Below, piece by piece: positions 47,601-57,909 of a stretch of 64,000 bases of DNA (its first letter is position 1; every line of letters begins with the position of its first letter). The position numbers were made by a program, and so were the translations under genes. The stretch is from the NCBI GenBank assembly GCA_041394905.1, contig JAWKHJ010000004.1:62001-126000 (forward strand), read 5' to 3'. The notes beneath the pieces are model-generated. The model did no database searches. It saw nothing but the letters and a program-made list of their open reading frames with translations, and had not been told where the DNA came from. The stretch is from RI-231 sp041394905. GTDB lineage: Bacteria; Acidobacteriota; Terriglobia; Bryobacterales; UBA6623.

Positions 47601-47952
47601 CACGGCATTGAGACTACCGCAGGCCGCGGCAGGGCGCAACAGCGGAGATCCCCAGGCCTCGCAACCTTCGGCTCGCCCTTATGAGGCCCGCGCGAAACCC
47701 ATGACTTCCCGCCTGTGAAAGCGAGTTCCCCCCGGTCGAGGATTCACTTTAGCCGAAGAGTAAGTGTAGACAGCCAAGCCGACAGGGCTTAGCCTTGAGC
47801 AAGAAGAGCGCCCTCGATTTCTTGCTGTTTCGCGCGAAGATAAGGCGGGGTTTTTACAGGATTCGCCGCCTTGGGGCGCCTGGGCGATTTGGAATGTTGA
47901 AGGCTCCGCGGCGGCCCTCGCCGCGAGCGAGGCGTCGGGAGACTTGTCTACC
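47601..47952. other. intergenic region between PspC and NRPS genes
   Basis: No credible gene is present. It serves two divergent genes. A hairpin AAGGCGG (47842-47848)/CCGCCTT (47866-47872) lies about 80 nt before the NRPS start, with GGTTTTTACAGGATTCG as its loop. No consensus promoter for the NRPS gene is evident. Confidence 0.5.
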
Positions 47953-50900
47953 GTGAAGGCAGTTTTTGTTGGCAATGGCACACTGCTGGTCCAGTGCGCC
48001 GAGACGTATTTGGCCGACGGCGGCGCGATCGTCGCCGTCTCCACCGAGGAACCCCGGATCGCCGAGTGGGCCGCCGGACGCTCGATCCCCGTGCTCTCGC
48101 TGGCCGAGCTCGAGCAAAGCGATCTGACCTTCGACTACCTGTTCAGTGTGGCCAACCTGAAGGTGCTGCCGGACGCGCTGCTCGAGCGCGCCGCCCGCGT
48201 CGCCATCAACTTCCACGACGGCCCCCTGCCCGCTTACGCCGGCCTCAACGCACCGGTCTGGGCGCTGCTCGCCGGCGAATCGCGCCACGGTATCTCCTGG
48301 CACGGGATGACCAGCGACATCGACGGCGGCGGCATCTACGCCTCGCGCCCGCTCTCGATCGACCCCGAAGAGACCGCTTTCAGCATCAACGCCAAGTGCT
48401 ACGAGGCGGGCCTGCAAGCCTTTGCGGAGATGGCCCCGGCCCTGCTCGACGGACGCGCCGAGCCGCGCCAACAGATCGGCGAGCGAAGCTGGTTCGGCAA
48501 GTCCGCCCGTCCGGCCACGCTCGGCGTGCTCGATTTCCAGACGCAGGACGCCGAGACGGTTGCACGACATGTGCGCGCGCTCGACTTCGGTGCCGGCTAC
48601 GAGAATCCGCTCGCCGCGGCCAAGCTCTGGACCGGCGATGCGCTGCTCCTCGTCGCCCGGGCGCAAGTGTCAACCGCCTCGGGACGCCCCGGAGAAGTGT
48701 TGGCCACCGATCCGCAGAGCGTGACCATCGCCTGCCGCACCGGCGCGGTCACACTTTCCGGTTTCCGCGACTTGGCCGGAGAAGCAGTCACGCCTGCGCT
48801 CGGCCCGGGCGCGGTGTTGATGCTGCCTCCGCTGCCCGGCGAGGCTGAACGCACCGCCATCGGCAAAGCGGAGGCGCGCTGGAGCCGTGCGCTCGCTGAA
48901 TCCGCGCCCGTCTTCCCGCCCTACCCGACCGGCCACGCGATCGGCGCCGGCTGGGAAGCTTCGCCGCTCACGGGAGAGGTTTCGACAGCCTCAGTTCTGG
49001 CCTTTCTGGCCGGCCTAGCGGGCCGCAACGACGCCACCATCGCCTACGCCGAATCTCCGGCGAGCCCCGTCTGCGCATTCGCCGCGCCGCTCACGGTGGA
49101 GGTCGCCGGAACACCGGCCGAGCTCCGACAAGCCGTCGCCGACAAGCTTGCCGCCTCCGCCAAGCGCGGTCCCATGGCCGCCGACTTGCCTTTGCGCCTG
49201 GGCGACGCCGAAGCCCAAGCCAAAGCGCTGCGCGCGCTCTCGGTCGTCGTCTGCAAGACCGCCTTCGACCAAGCCGCCCTGCCGCCGACCGCGCAGATCG
49301 TCCTCGACCTTGCTACCGGACGCGTCCTCACTCGCTCCGGGTTGATGAGCGAAACTGTGCGCCAAGCCTTCGCTGACGCGCTCTCGGACTACGCTGCACG
49401 CTTCGCCGCCACCGATACGCCCGTCGCCGATATCCCGCTTGCCGCCGAGGCGATGCCTGGCATGAGCCGCAGCGGCGAGCCCTTCGAGCGCGAAGCGACC
49501 ATCCAGTCGTCCATCGCGGCCCGCACCGCCGCCACGCCCGACGCGCCCGCACTCGAAGCAGGCGACGTCCACCTGAGCTTTGCCGAGCTCGACCGCAAGG
49601 CCGCCGCCTTCGCCGGCGCGCTGGCTGCCCGTGGCGCCAAGCCCGGCGAGATTATTGGGCTTTGTCTCGAGCGCAGCGTGGACTTGGTGGTCGCGCTGCT
49701 CGGCATCCTCAAGACCGGCGCCGCCTACCTGCCGCTCGACCCGTCTTACCCGGCCGACCGCATCGCCTACATGGTCGAGGATTCGGGCTGTAAGCTCATC
49801 GTCGCCAGCCCGACCGCGGCAAGCCGCGTGGCGCTCGACCCATCGAAAGTCGTCTCGCCCGCCGAGACCGGCGACGCCCCGCTCGCCTTGGGCTCGCCCG
49901 ACGATCTGGCCTACCTGATCTACACCTCCGGCTCGACCGGCAAGCCGAAGGGCGTCATGGTGCTGCACCGCAACGTGACCAACTTCTTCGCCGGTATGGA
50001 CGAGATGGTTCCCCATGAGGCCGGCAAGCGACTGCTCGCCGTCACCTCCATCTCGTTCGACATCTCCGTGCTCGAGATATTCTGGGCGCTCGCGCGGCCT
50101 CACTGTCGTACTCCAGACCGACGGCGCGGGCGAGACCAAGCTGCCCGCCTTCTCACTGTTCTACTTCGCCTCCGAAGCGGCCGGCACCGGACACCACGCC
50201 TACCGCCTGCTGCTCGAAGGCGCGAAATTCGCCGACGAGAACGGCTTCGAGGCGATCTGGAACCCTGAGCGCCACTTCCACGCCTTCGGCGGGCTGTACC
50301 CAATCCGGCGATCAGCCTCGCTTCCGTCGCCGGCTTCACGAACGTGAAGCTGCGCGCCGGCTCCTGCGTGCTGCCGCTGCATCACCCCGTGCGCGCCGCC
50401 GAAGACTGGGCGCTGCTCGACAACCTCTCCAACGGCCGCGCCGGCATCGCGCTCGCCAGCGGCTGGCAACCCAACGATTTCATCTTGCGGCCCGAGAACT
50501 TCGACAAGCGCAAGGACGTGATGCTCGAGAACGTCGAGACCCTGCGCGCGCTCTGGCGCGGCGAGACGCTCGAGTTCCCAAACCACAAGGGCGAGAACGT
50601 CAAGGTCGAGGTCCACCCGCGGCCGGTCAAGGGCAAAATTCCGCTCTGGCTCACCGCCGCAGGCAACCCGAGACCTTCGCCGCCGCCGCGCGCCTGGGCT
50701 GCGGCGTGTTGACCCACCTGCTCGGCCAAACCTTCGAAGAGGTCGCCGAGAAGATCAAGGCCTACCGCGTGGCCTGGCGCCAGGCCGGACATCCCGGCGT
50801 CGGTACCGTCACGCTCATGCTCCACACCTTCGTCGGCGAAGAGGAAGACGCCGTGCGCGAGGTCGTGCGCGAGCCCATGAAGGGTTACCTCAAGAGCGCA

Positions 50901-52363
50901 ACCGACCTGATCAAGCGCGCCTCCTGGAGCTTCCCCACCTTCGTCCAGAAGGCCAACGCGGGCGGCGTCACGCCGCTGCAAGTCTTCGAGAACGAAGACC
51001 TCACCGAGCAGGAGATGGCCGCGCTGCTCGACCACGCCTTCGAGCGTTACTATCGCACCTCCGGCCTGTTCGGAACGCCGGAAAGCTGCAAGGAGATCGT
51101 GCGCAATGTGGCCGCCATGGGAGTCGACGAGATCGCCTGCCTGATCGACTTTGGCGTCGACATTGACCTTGCGCTCGCCAACCTGCCCAACATCAAGCGC
51201 CTAATGAAGGAGCTGGAGGAAGAAGGCAACGTCGGCCGCCGCGCCTCTGTCGCCGAGCACATCGTCGAGGGCGACGTCACCCACCTGCAGTGCACCCCTC
51301 GATGGCCTCGTTCCTGGTGGCCGACGCTCCCGGCCGCGCCGCGCTCGGCCAGCTCGAAGCCCTCATGGTGGGCGGCGAAGCGCTCCCTCCGGACTTGGCC
51401 GCCAGCCTGCGCCAGAACCTCCAAGGCGAGCTGCTCAACATGTACGGCCCGACCGAGACGACCGTCTGGTCCTCCGTCGCTAAGCTCGACAAGGTTGGCC
51501 CCAAGATTCCGCTTGGCAAGCCCATCACCAACACCGTGCTCCGTGCGCAACGACAAGGGCCGCCCCCTGCCCGCCTGCGTCGCGGGCGAGCTCTGGATCG
51601 GCGGCGAAGGCGTGACGGCCAGCTACTTCAGCGGCCCGAGCTCACCGCCGAGCGCTTCGTCGAAGGCGGCAAGTTCTACCGCACCGGAGACCTGGTGCGC
51701 ATCCTGCCGGATGCGACCATCGAGTTCCTTGGCCGCATCGACAATCAGGTCAAGATCCGCTGCCATCGCATCGAGCTTGGCGAGATCGAAGCGGCCATTG
51801 CAGCGAGCCCGCAGGTCAAGGACGCCGTCGTCTCAGCGGTGGAAGAGGCCGGAGACAAGCGCCTGGTCGCCTACGTCACCGCCGCGCCCGGCGCCAAGGT
51901 CGACCCCGCCGCGTTGCGCAAATCGCTCTCAGGCGGACTGCCGGACTTCATGATTCCCTCGCAAGTGGTTGTGCTCGACCGCATGCCGCTTACGCCCAAC
52001 GGCAAGGTCGACCGCAAAGCGCTGCCCTCGCCGAACGCGCAACCGGCCGCGGCGCCTGCCGCCGCCGCGGGCGGCGTCGAAGAGACCATCCAGGCGATCT
52101 GGCGGGACGCGTTGGGCTTGGCCGAAGTCGGCGTCACCGAGAACTTCTTCGACCTCGGCGGCCACTCGCTGCTCGTCGTGCAAGTGCAGCGCAAACTCAA
52201 GGAAGCTACGGGCGAAGAGATCGCCCTGACGGACATGTTCCGCTTCCCCACCATTCGCTCGCTGGCCGAACATCTCTCCGGCGCAGCCGCCGAGCAACCC
52301 AGCGCCCAGAGCCGCGGCGCCGCGCGCGCAGCCGCACGCTTGGCCCGCCGCAGACGCGCTTAG
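47953..52363 (+). CDS. stand-alone NRPS module: formyltransferase / partial C / A with inserted luciferase-like monooxygenase / PCP (frame breaks 50.1-51.7 kb)
   Basis: About 1,470 residues when read through. GTG 47953 (MKAVFVGNGTLLVQCAE) is preferred to TTG 47944. Residues 1-250: formyltransferase with INFHDGPLPAYAG (catalytic N, H) and DIDGGGIY (D). About 290-500: condensation-like remnant without HHxxxDG. About 500-715: adenylation part 1 (A2 LKTGAAYLPLDPSYPADRI, A3 YTSGSTGKPKGV, A4 SFDISVLEIFWAL). About 720-1080: luciferase-like monooxygenase of the MupA/Atu3671 type (FENGFEAIWNPERHFHAFGG-like block, GIALASGWQPNDF, GKIPLWLTAAGNP). Then A5 NMYGPTETTVW, A7 YRTGDLVR, A10 NGKVDRKAL, and PCP with FFDLGGHSLL. 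Breaks near 50098, 50310, 50670, 51300, 51545 and 51640; the first 2.1 kb and the last 0.7 kb are clean. No thioesterase or reductase domain. Confidence 0.9.
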
Positions 52364-54360
52364 CGTTCACGCCCGGACGAAGCCGCCGCGTATTGCTCTC
52401 CAACCGCGCGCAGCCGTTGCGCCAGCGCCGGGGGCGTGCCTGTGTTCATCGCGCCCAACAGCGCCTCAAGCCGGCCTTCTCGCGCCAACAGGAACCCAGC
52501 CTGGGCGGCGACTGCCAAGTCATAGCGAGCCAGCTCGGCGAGCATGCCGCGCAGGCTCCCCGCCGACTCTAGGATCATCTCCGCCTGCTCCCTCGCGGTC
52601 CGGAAGCGGCCATCGCCGTCCCCGTCCCAAGCCAGCGCCGCGGAGACGCCCAACGTCATCGGCTCGTAGTCCGGCGTTGCCGCCTGATAGGGCCGGTTGA
52701 TCGGCCAGAACGGTACGGCCGGGTCGCCTCCCACCGCCGCGACGGCGAGAAAGGCGTCCTGGCGCAGCTTCGAAGTCCGAATCATGCCCTCCCACTGCAA
52801 GCCTCCCTCGGCCGGCCCATCGAGTGCGATCTCTTCGATCGCCTCGCCGTTGGCGTAGACCACCAGGCGCTTGGCTCGATTCCACGACGGACCGTACACC
52901 TTGGCGACCAGCGTCTCGCCGCGCCGCTCGAGCATCGCCGCCAAGCCGTAGCTGACCGCCGTCTCGCCGCGCCAGAATGCATGCGCGAGGGCCTGCGCAG
53001 TCAGCTCTTCGTCGCCGATGCGGGCGTAGGTCCTTCCCTGCCCCACGAGCGACGTGGTCACCGTGTGTGAATCGCTGCTGCCTACCGCGGAAATGCGCCC
53101 GCCGCGGTTCAACTGCCGCATCCAGTCGACGACCAAGTCGAGCGGACGCGAGTACATCGCGCCCGAGTTCACGACCTCCATCGCATCGCCCGGGAAGCCG
53201 CGGCCGTCGAGCGATTCCGCCGCCAGCTCCACATAGTGCGTCGGGTCGAACGCGCGGTAGCCGCTATGGACGTCGCGTGGATGGTTCCACACCGCCGCCA
53301 CGTCCGCGCCTTCCGGCAGACCCTGCCACACGGCAGCCCAGTCGCCGCGCGGGTCGGGCAGCGCCACGCCGTCCGGCCATGGGAACAAGTTGAAGTGCCC
53401 GTGCTGGGTCGTAAATTCCACCCCCGGGATCGCCACAAACAGGCCCCCGAGGTCCGAAATGTTGTCGAGCCGATTGTGCTCAGTATTGACGGCCCAATCC
53501 AAGCCCTCGCCCGCCACGGCAATCGAAAGCTCCGCTGCCGTCGAGTCGCCGTGCCGCGAGCGCTCGAAGGTGTGCAGGTGCGTATCGCCGGCCTTCCACC
53601 CCGGGATCTCGACCTCGCGGCGCAAGCGCAGCTCGAGCCGGTAGTCGCCGCCCTTCGCGACCGTGAGCTTCTCGTGCTGTTCGCTGTAGGCGAACCCCCG
53701 GCTGGCCCAGATCGTATGCGCGCCGGCCGGCAGAGTGAAATCCGCTGATCCGGACGCCGTGTAGACGACGCCCATCCGCACGGCCAAATCGCCCCCCGAT
53801 CGCGCGCCCACGGGCAGGAGCGTCCCCTCGGCGTCCGTCACGGTGATGCGCGCCGGCGTCGGCCTACCGCCCTCGCCGACCACGCGGACGTGTACGCGCC
53901 CCGCGCCGAGCCATTGCTCTCTGGGGCCGGCGATCACCCGCACGTCTTCGATGCGAATGTCATCCCGTCCTCGCCCCGGCTCACCAGCCTCGATGCGCAG
54001 CTCGTTGGCGCGCGGCTGCAGCAAGCCAGCCGGAATATCGGCCATCCAGGTCTGTTTATGTTCATCGGCCAACAGCTTCCCGAGCGCTTGGCCGTTGAGC
54101 GTCACGATCCAATCGGGGCGCTTCAAATCCTCCTGAACGAGCAGGAGGGTCGCCGGGCCCTCTATGGGCCTGGCCTCGAGCCGACACGCGAGATGCGGCG
54201 GAGCCTCTCTCGGGAAATCGCTCCATTCCTGAACCCCGTCGCCGGCTCGCAGCGCATGGCTTCCGGTGCAGCTTTCGAGCGCCTGTGCTTTCGTCAGGCC
54301 GAACATTACGGGCGCCAGGATGCAAAGCAGCCGCGGACCGAGAAAGACTTGCCGGTTCAT
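52360..54360 (-). CDS. CehA/McbA-type PHP-like metallohydrolase, exported
   Basis: A 666-residue protein with a signal-like start (MNRQVFLGPRLLCILAPVMFGLTKAQA). An N-terminal beta-rich region (to ~280) is followed by the metal-binding domain: GWKAGDTHLHTFERSRHGDS, AVNTEHNRLDN, VWNHPRD and ISAVGSSDSHTVT, i.e. the histidine/aspartate set of the PHP fold. The CehA/McbA group includes carbamate and phosphoester hydrolases, but the substrate here is unknown. The start ATG 54360 is preferred to GTG 54378. Its stop overlaps the convergent NRPS stop by 4 nt. A link to the NRPS product is possible but only by position. Confidence 0.85.
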   Translation of the reverse strand: MNRQVFLGPRLLCILAPVMFGLTKAQALESCTGSHALRAGDGVQEWSDFPREAPPHLACRLEARPIEGPATLLLVQEDLKRPDWIVTLNGQALGKLLADEHKQTWMADIPAGLLQPRANELRIEAGEPGRGRDDIRIEDVRVIAGPREQWLGAGRVHVRVVGEGGRPTPARITVTDAEGTLLPVGARSGGDLAVRMGVVYTASGSADFTLPAGAHTIWASRGFAYSEQHEKLTVAKGGDYRLELRLRREVEIPGWKAGDTHLHTFERSRHGDSTAAELSIAVAGEGLDWAVNTEHNRLDNISDLGGLFVAIPGVEFTTQHGHFNLFPWPDGVALPDPRGDWAAVWQGLPEGADVAAVWNHPRDVHSGYRAFDPTHYVELAAESLDGRGFPGDAMEVVNSGAMYSRPLDLVVDWMRQLNRGGRISAVGSSDSHTVTTSLVGQGRTYARIGDEELTAQALAHAFWRGETAVSYGLAAMLERRGETLVAKVYGPSWNRAKRLVVYANGEAIEEIALDGPAEGGLQWEGMIRTSKLRQDAFLAVAAVGGDPAVPFWPINRPYQAATPDYEPMTLGVSAALAWDGDGDGRFRTAREQAEMILESAGSLRGMLAELARYDLAVAAQAGFLLAREGRLEALLGAMNTGTPPALAQRLRAVGEQYAAASSGRER

Positions 54361-54547
54361 GGTTAGAAGCTGAACCACCCGGAGACGCGGATCACACGCG
54401 AATCCGCCGCACTTCCGATGGTCGACGTTACCTTACCGAACAAACCGCTGGTGATGCTCGTGGATACGGGCCATGGCGGATGCCTGTTCGCTCGGGACGC
54501 GCAGGATTTCCCCCGGGGAGGGGAATTTAGATTTTAGCTGTGGAAAA

Positions 54548-54624
54548 TGGCGGGCACGACGAGACTCGAACTCGCGACCTCCGGCGTGACAGGCCGGCGT
54601 TCTAACCGACTGAACTACGTGCCC
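54548..54624 (-). tRNA. tRNA-Asp (anticodon GTC)
   Basis: Read on the minus strand: acceptor GGGCACG pairs with CGTGCCC; D-arm TAGTTCAGTCGGTTAGA; anticodon stem CCGGC/GCCGG with loop CTGTCAC; T-arm with GTTCGAGTC; then discriminator G and an encoded CCA (54550-54548). 77 nt with CCA. All arms fold as a standard bacterial tRNA-Asp. Confidence 0.97.
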
Positions 54625-54830
54625 GTATGTCGGTTGGAGCCTGGTAGCTCCACACAAGAAGGGCGCGTTCTGGGAACGCGCCCCGGTCTGACTTGATCCT
54701 ATCATTTCGACTCAGCCGGCGCAACGGGTCGCTGTGGGGCCGAGCGAGAAACTGCCGTTTCGTAGCCCAGGATCGCCCCGGCAAGGGAGTAACGCCGACC
54801 TGCCGCGAACTGCCTGAACCTCCAACGGGG

Positions 54831-56505
54831 ATGTGCTTTCGGCAATTCATCGCGATTGTAGGATCGTTTTTTGGGTTGTGCGCGCTCGCTGCGGCTTCGC
54901 CAAACGTCGAGCGCCATGGCGACGTCACGATTTTTCGCATCGAGGGCGTGCGGGAGTTCGCCGAGGCGACCGAGGTCAGCCGTCACCCGGGCCTGTGCAC
55001 CAACCCTGGAGGCGCTCGAGAAATTCCTCCAAACGCGTGCCGCGAAGCTCGAACCGGGTCTCGTCCGCCGCGCCAATGGACTGCCCTACTGCCACATCTT
55101 CTACACTCCCACCGTCCCGGGCTTTCGCGCCTCCGCTGAGGATGAGCCGATCACCGGCGTGTTTGGCGCGTTGGACCCGGCGCGGTTTGTCGCGGGCAGG
55201 GCTGCCGTCGGCGATGGCTTGAGCATTCTGGGGCAGGTGCTGGAGCAGGCCCCTGGGCCGGTGCGCGTGACCCTGACCATCAACCGCAACTACGACCCAC
55301 GGCATTGGCCCGCCGCCGTCAAGCGCCACTTCGGACGCATGCCGCACCAAGTCGAAACTCGCCCGAGCCGCGCCGAAGGCACGCAGCCTTGGGCGCAGGA
55401 TTACGTCAAAGCAGGCTGGGCCGGTGATGAGCAGAAGCTGCTTGTGCCGCACCGCCTCTTCGAAGGCCGCGCAAACGACGGAGAGGCCTACAAGCCCCTA
55501 CTGGACGGCCTCGAGGAAGGGCGGCTGATGCGGTCGAAGCTTTCCTGGGAGGGCGGAGACCTGCAGTTCATTCGGGATCCGTCCGACCCGGCGCGGCTAA
55601 TCCTGTTCCACGGTTCGGCGGCGCGCTCCTATTGGGGCAAGGACCTCGATGACGCCGAGTACGCCTATGTGCTGCGGACCGAATTCGGCGCGGACGCCTC
55701 AATCGATCTCAGCGGCCTGTCCGCGCACGTCGACTACGTGGTCGCGCTGTTGCCGCTCGACAGGACCGTCCTGCTGACCAAGCCCATCCGCGGCGACGCT
55801 GATCTCGCACGAGCCGCGTCGGCCATGCTGCAACAAGCTTGGGGGGAAAGGGCGCCGCAGAGCTTGCAGCGGCTCTCCAGCTCGCTTGCAAGTTGGAAAC
55901 CGCGAGCAGAAAGCAACCGCATCCGCGAGATGCTCGAGCGCACGCGGCAAGAGTTTTCGCAGCTCGAGGACGACATCGACGACGCACTCGCCGCCGATCT
56001 GGACGCCTACACTAGGCGCTATTGCCCGGGATCGGAAGACTGCTTCGAGGGCGCCGGTCGGGCCGCCATGTTCGAGCGCGATCCAGCCCTACTCAAACGC
56101 GCGCTCGACGGCGTTTCCGCTATGCTCGCGCGGGCCGAGCTGACGCCGAAGCTACTTGGTGTGATCGAGGCGCAACTACGCCGCGAACCATGGCCACGCG
56201 AACTGCTGCTCGACCGCAAGGCGCGCGAAATCCAAGCGCTAGGCTTCCGGGTGGTGCGTACGCCACGCATCGCCGGGGAGAACGCAGGAGCGTGGCCGGG
56301 CGTTGCCTACGTCAACGCGCTCGCATGGGGCCGCCGGATCTTCTTGCCGACTCTGGGGTTGGGGCAGTACGAGCAAACCCTGTTCGATGAGCTCGCCGCA
56401 CAACTGCCGAGCTACGAGCTCGTCCCCACGCCGGCTCGCGACGCCCTGCTGCGCAACGGCGGCGTCCATTGCGTCTTCGGCCTGGTGCGCGCCAAACCGC
56501 AGTGA
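54831..56505 (+). CDS. secreted guanidine-modifying-enzyme-like protein (agmatine deiminase/PAD superfamily-like; one frame break)
   Basis: Signal peptide from ATG 54831 (MCFRQFIAIVGSFFGLCALAAA). The frame changes near 55000 (after PGLCTN) and then runs clean to 56505, about 557 residues. Four short blocks recall the agmatine deiminase/peptidylarginine deiminase fold, in the right order: QPWAQDYVKAG (compare W-x-R-D-x-G-P), SWEGGDLQFIRD (compare E-G-G-N), SAHVDYVVALL (compare H-x-D) and the C-terminal NGGVHCVFGLV (compare G-G-x-H-C). These are the substrate aspartate, histidine and nucleophilic cysteine positions of that family. The rest is divergent, with a long helical insert (~340-430). 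A secreted arginine or guanidine hydrolase is a hypothesis from motifs only. Confidence 0.7.
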
Positions 56506-56517
56506 CCTTCGCCCTTT

Positions 56518-57825
56518 TCAGCCGATCCGCAATTTCGCCAACGCTGCCTCGTCAAATTCGAAGCCCAGCCCCGGTCCCTCCGGTACGCCCACCGACCCGG
56601 GCTCATACGGCAGCGGCGTCGATAGCAACGCGTTGCCGAAGGCCTGTTTATAGCTCTCGCCGCCCTCGAGGATCACCGTGTTCGCCTGAGCCGCACACAA
56701 ATGGATGGCCGACGCGCGATACGGCGCCGAGCCCATCGAATTGTGCGGCGAAAACAGCACACCGTGCGCTTCCGCCATCACCGCGATGCGCTTGGTCTCG
56801 GTGATGCCGATACGCGCCGTGTCCGGGTTGATGATGTCGCAAGCGCGCACATGGAACAGGTCGCGGAACTGGAAGCGGTTGGAGTACTGCTCACCCATGC
56901 AGATGGGCAGGTCAAGCGCGTCGCTGAGCCGCGCGTAGCCGTCGACGTCATCCGGCGTGAGGATGTCCTCCCACCAACCGACGTTGCCCATGGCGTCGAG
57001 CTTACGGCCGACACGGGTCGCCTCCGAGAGCGTATAACCGCCGAGCGAATCGACCAGAATCTCGCCCCGCCCCTCGAGCACCTCGGCCGCGGCGCCTACG
57101 CGGTCGACGTTGCGGATCTGCTCGCCACGACCTTTCGCCAAGCTCATCTTCTGTACGGTGTAGCCCATGTCGAGGAGCTCGCGAACGTTGCTTGCCACAT
57201 CGGCCGGTGCGCCGCCGCCCACCCCCTGGTAGGTCGGGATGCGGTCACGAAACTTGCCGCCGAGCAGTTGGTAGACCGGCAACCCGGCGGCTTTGCCCAC
57301 GATGTCCCAGAGCGCAATGTCGACGCCCGCCATCGCGCGCGTGAAATAGCCCGTCCCGTAGCCACGCAGCTTTTGCGTGGAGAACATCTTTTCCCACAGC
57401 GCCTCAATCTGCCGCGCGTCCTGGCCAATCAGGATCGGCTCAAACAGATCCGTGAGGATGGTCTTGATCGCCATCGGCGTCATCACCGCATGCGCCTCGC
57501 CCCACCCCGTAATGCCCTGGTCGGTAGACACCTTCACGAGCAGAGTTTGCTGATAGCCCCCCTGCCGCACCGTCTCCGAGCGTTCGAGCCTGTTCCATAG
57601 GCCTTTGCCTCCCGTCATCTCGCCGAGCGGAGGCATCGAGACGAAGTCGCTCTCCGGCCGACCTGGGGCGGCGGGCGAGCGCAGCGGAACCGGCTCGACC
57701 TTGGTGATCTTGAGCGGAACGCCGATCTTACCCGCGGCCGCGCGCAGGCTCTCAAAGCAAGGCGAAGCGCCAGCAAGGGCGGAGGCGCCAACAGTGGCGG
57801 TTCGGAGAAACTGGCGGCGAGTCAT
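56518..57825 (-). CDS. enolase-superfamily (mandelate racemase/muconate lactonizing) sugar-acid dehydratase-like protein, Tat-exported
   Basis: A 435-residue protein starting MTRRQFLRTATVGASALAGA, a twin-arginine signal, which is unusual for this normally cytoplasmic family but common in acidobacterial members. MR_MLE blocks: GITGWGEAHAVMTPMAI, GVDIALWDIVGKAAGLPVYQLLGGK, the metal ligands in EILVDSLGGYTLSEA (Asp), VGWWEDILTPDD (Glu) and LPICMGEQYSNR (Glu), then ITETKRIAVMAEAHGVLFSPHNSMG with the catalytic-type His. Probably dehydrates an aldonic or uronic acid. It is convergent with the guanidine-modifying-like gene. Confidence 0.9.
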   Translation of the reverse strand: MTRRQFLRTATVGASALAGASPCFESLRAAAGKIGVPLKITKVEPVPLRSPAAPGRPESDFVSMPPLGEMTGGKGLWNRLERSETVRQGGYQQTLLVKVSTDQGITGWGEAHAVMTPMAIKTILTDLFEPILIGQDARQIEALWEKMFSTQKLRGYGTGYFTRAMAGVDIALWDIVGKAAGLPVYQLLGGKFRDRIPTYQGVGGGAPADVASNVRELLDMGYTVQKMSLAKGRGEQIRNVDRVGAAAEVLEGRGEILVDSLGGYTLSEATRVGRKLDAMGNVGWWEDILTPDDVDGYARLSDALDLPICMGEQYSNRFQFRDLFHVRACDIINPDTARIGITETKRIAVMAEAHGVLFSPHNSMGSAPYRASAIHLCAAQANTVILEGGESYKQAFGNALLSTPLPYEPGSVGVPEGPGLGFEFDEAALAKLRIG

Positions 57826-57836
57826 GGCGGCCTACG

Positions 57837-57842
57837 AGCATA
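57837..57842 (-). promoter_or_regulatory. -10-like hexamer TATGCT before enolase-superfamily gene
   Basis: TATGCT on the minus strand, 11 nt before ATG 57825, with no Shine-Dalgarno between. Confidence 0.4.
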
Positions 57843-57909
57843 CCAAAACGCCGCTCGAATTCCGCTAACTACCGCATTTATGGCAAGATAGAGCGAGCAC
57901 GCGCTCCCG

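Noticed and set aside
47944..47955. Shared 11-mer TGTCTACCGTG before the NRPS start and before fabD
   Set aside because: Only two copies at different distances from the starts; chance is enough to explain it.
54433..54705. 90-codon minus-strand frame
   Set aside because: It translates straight through the tRNA-Asp gene (the CHAGGREFESRRARH-type peptide is a common artefact).
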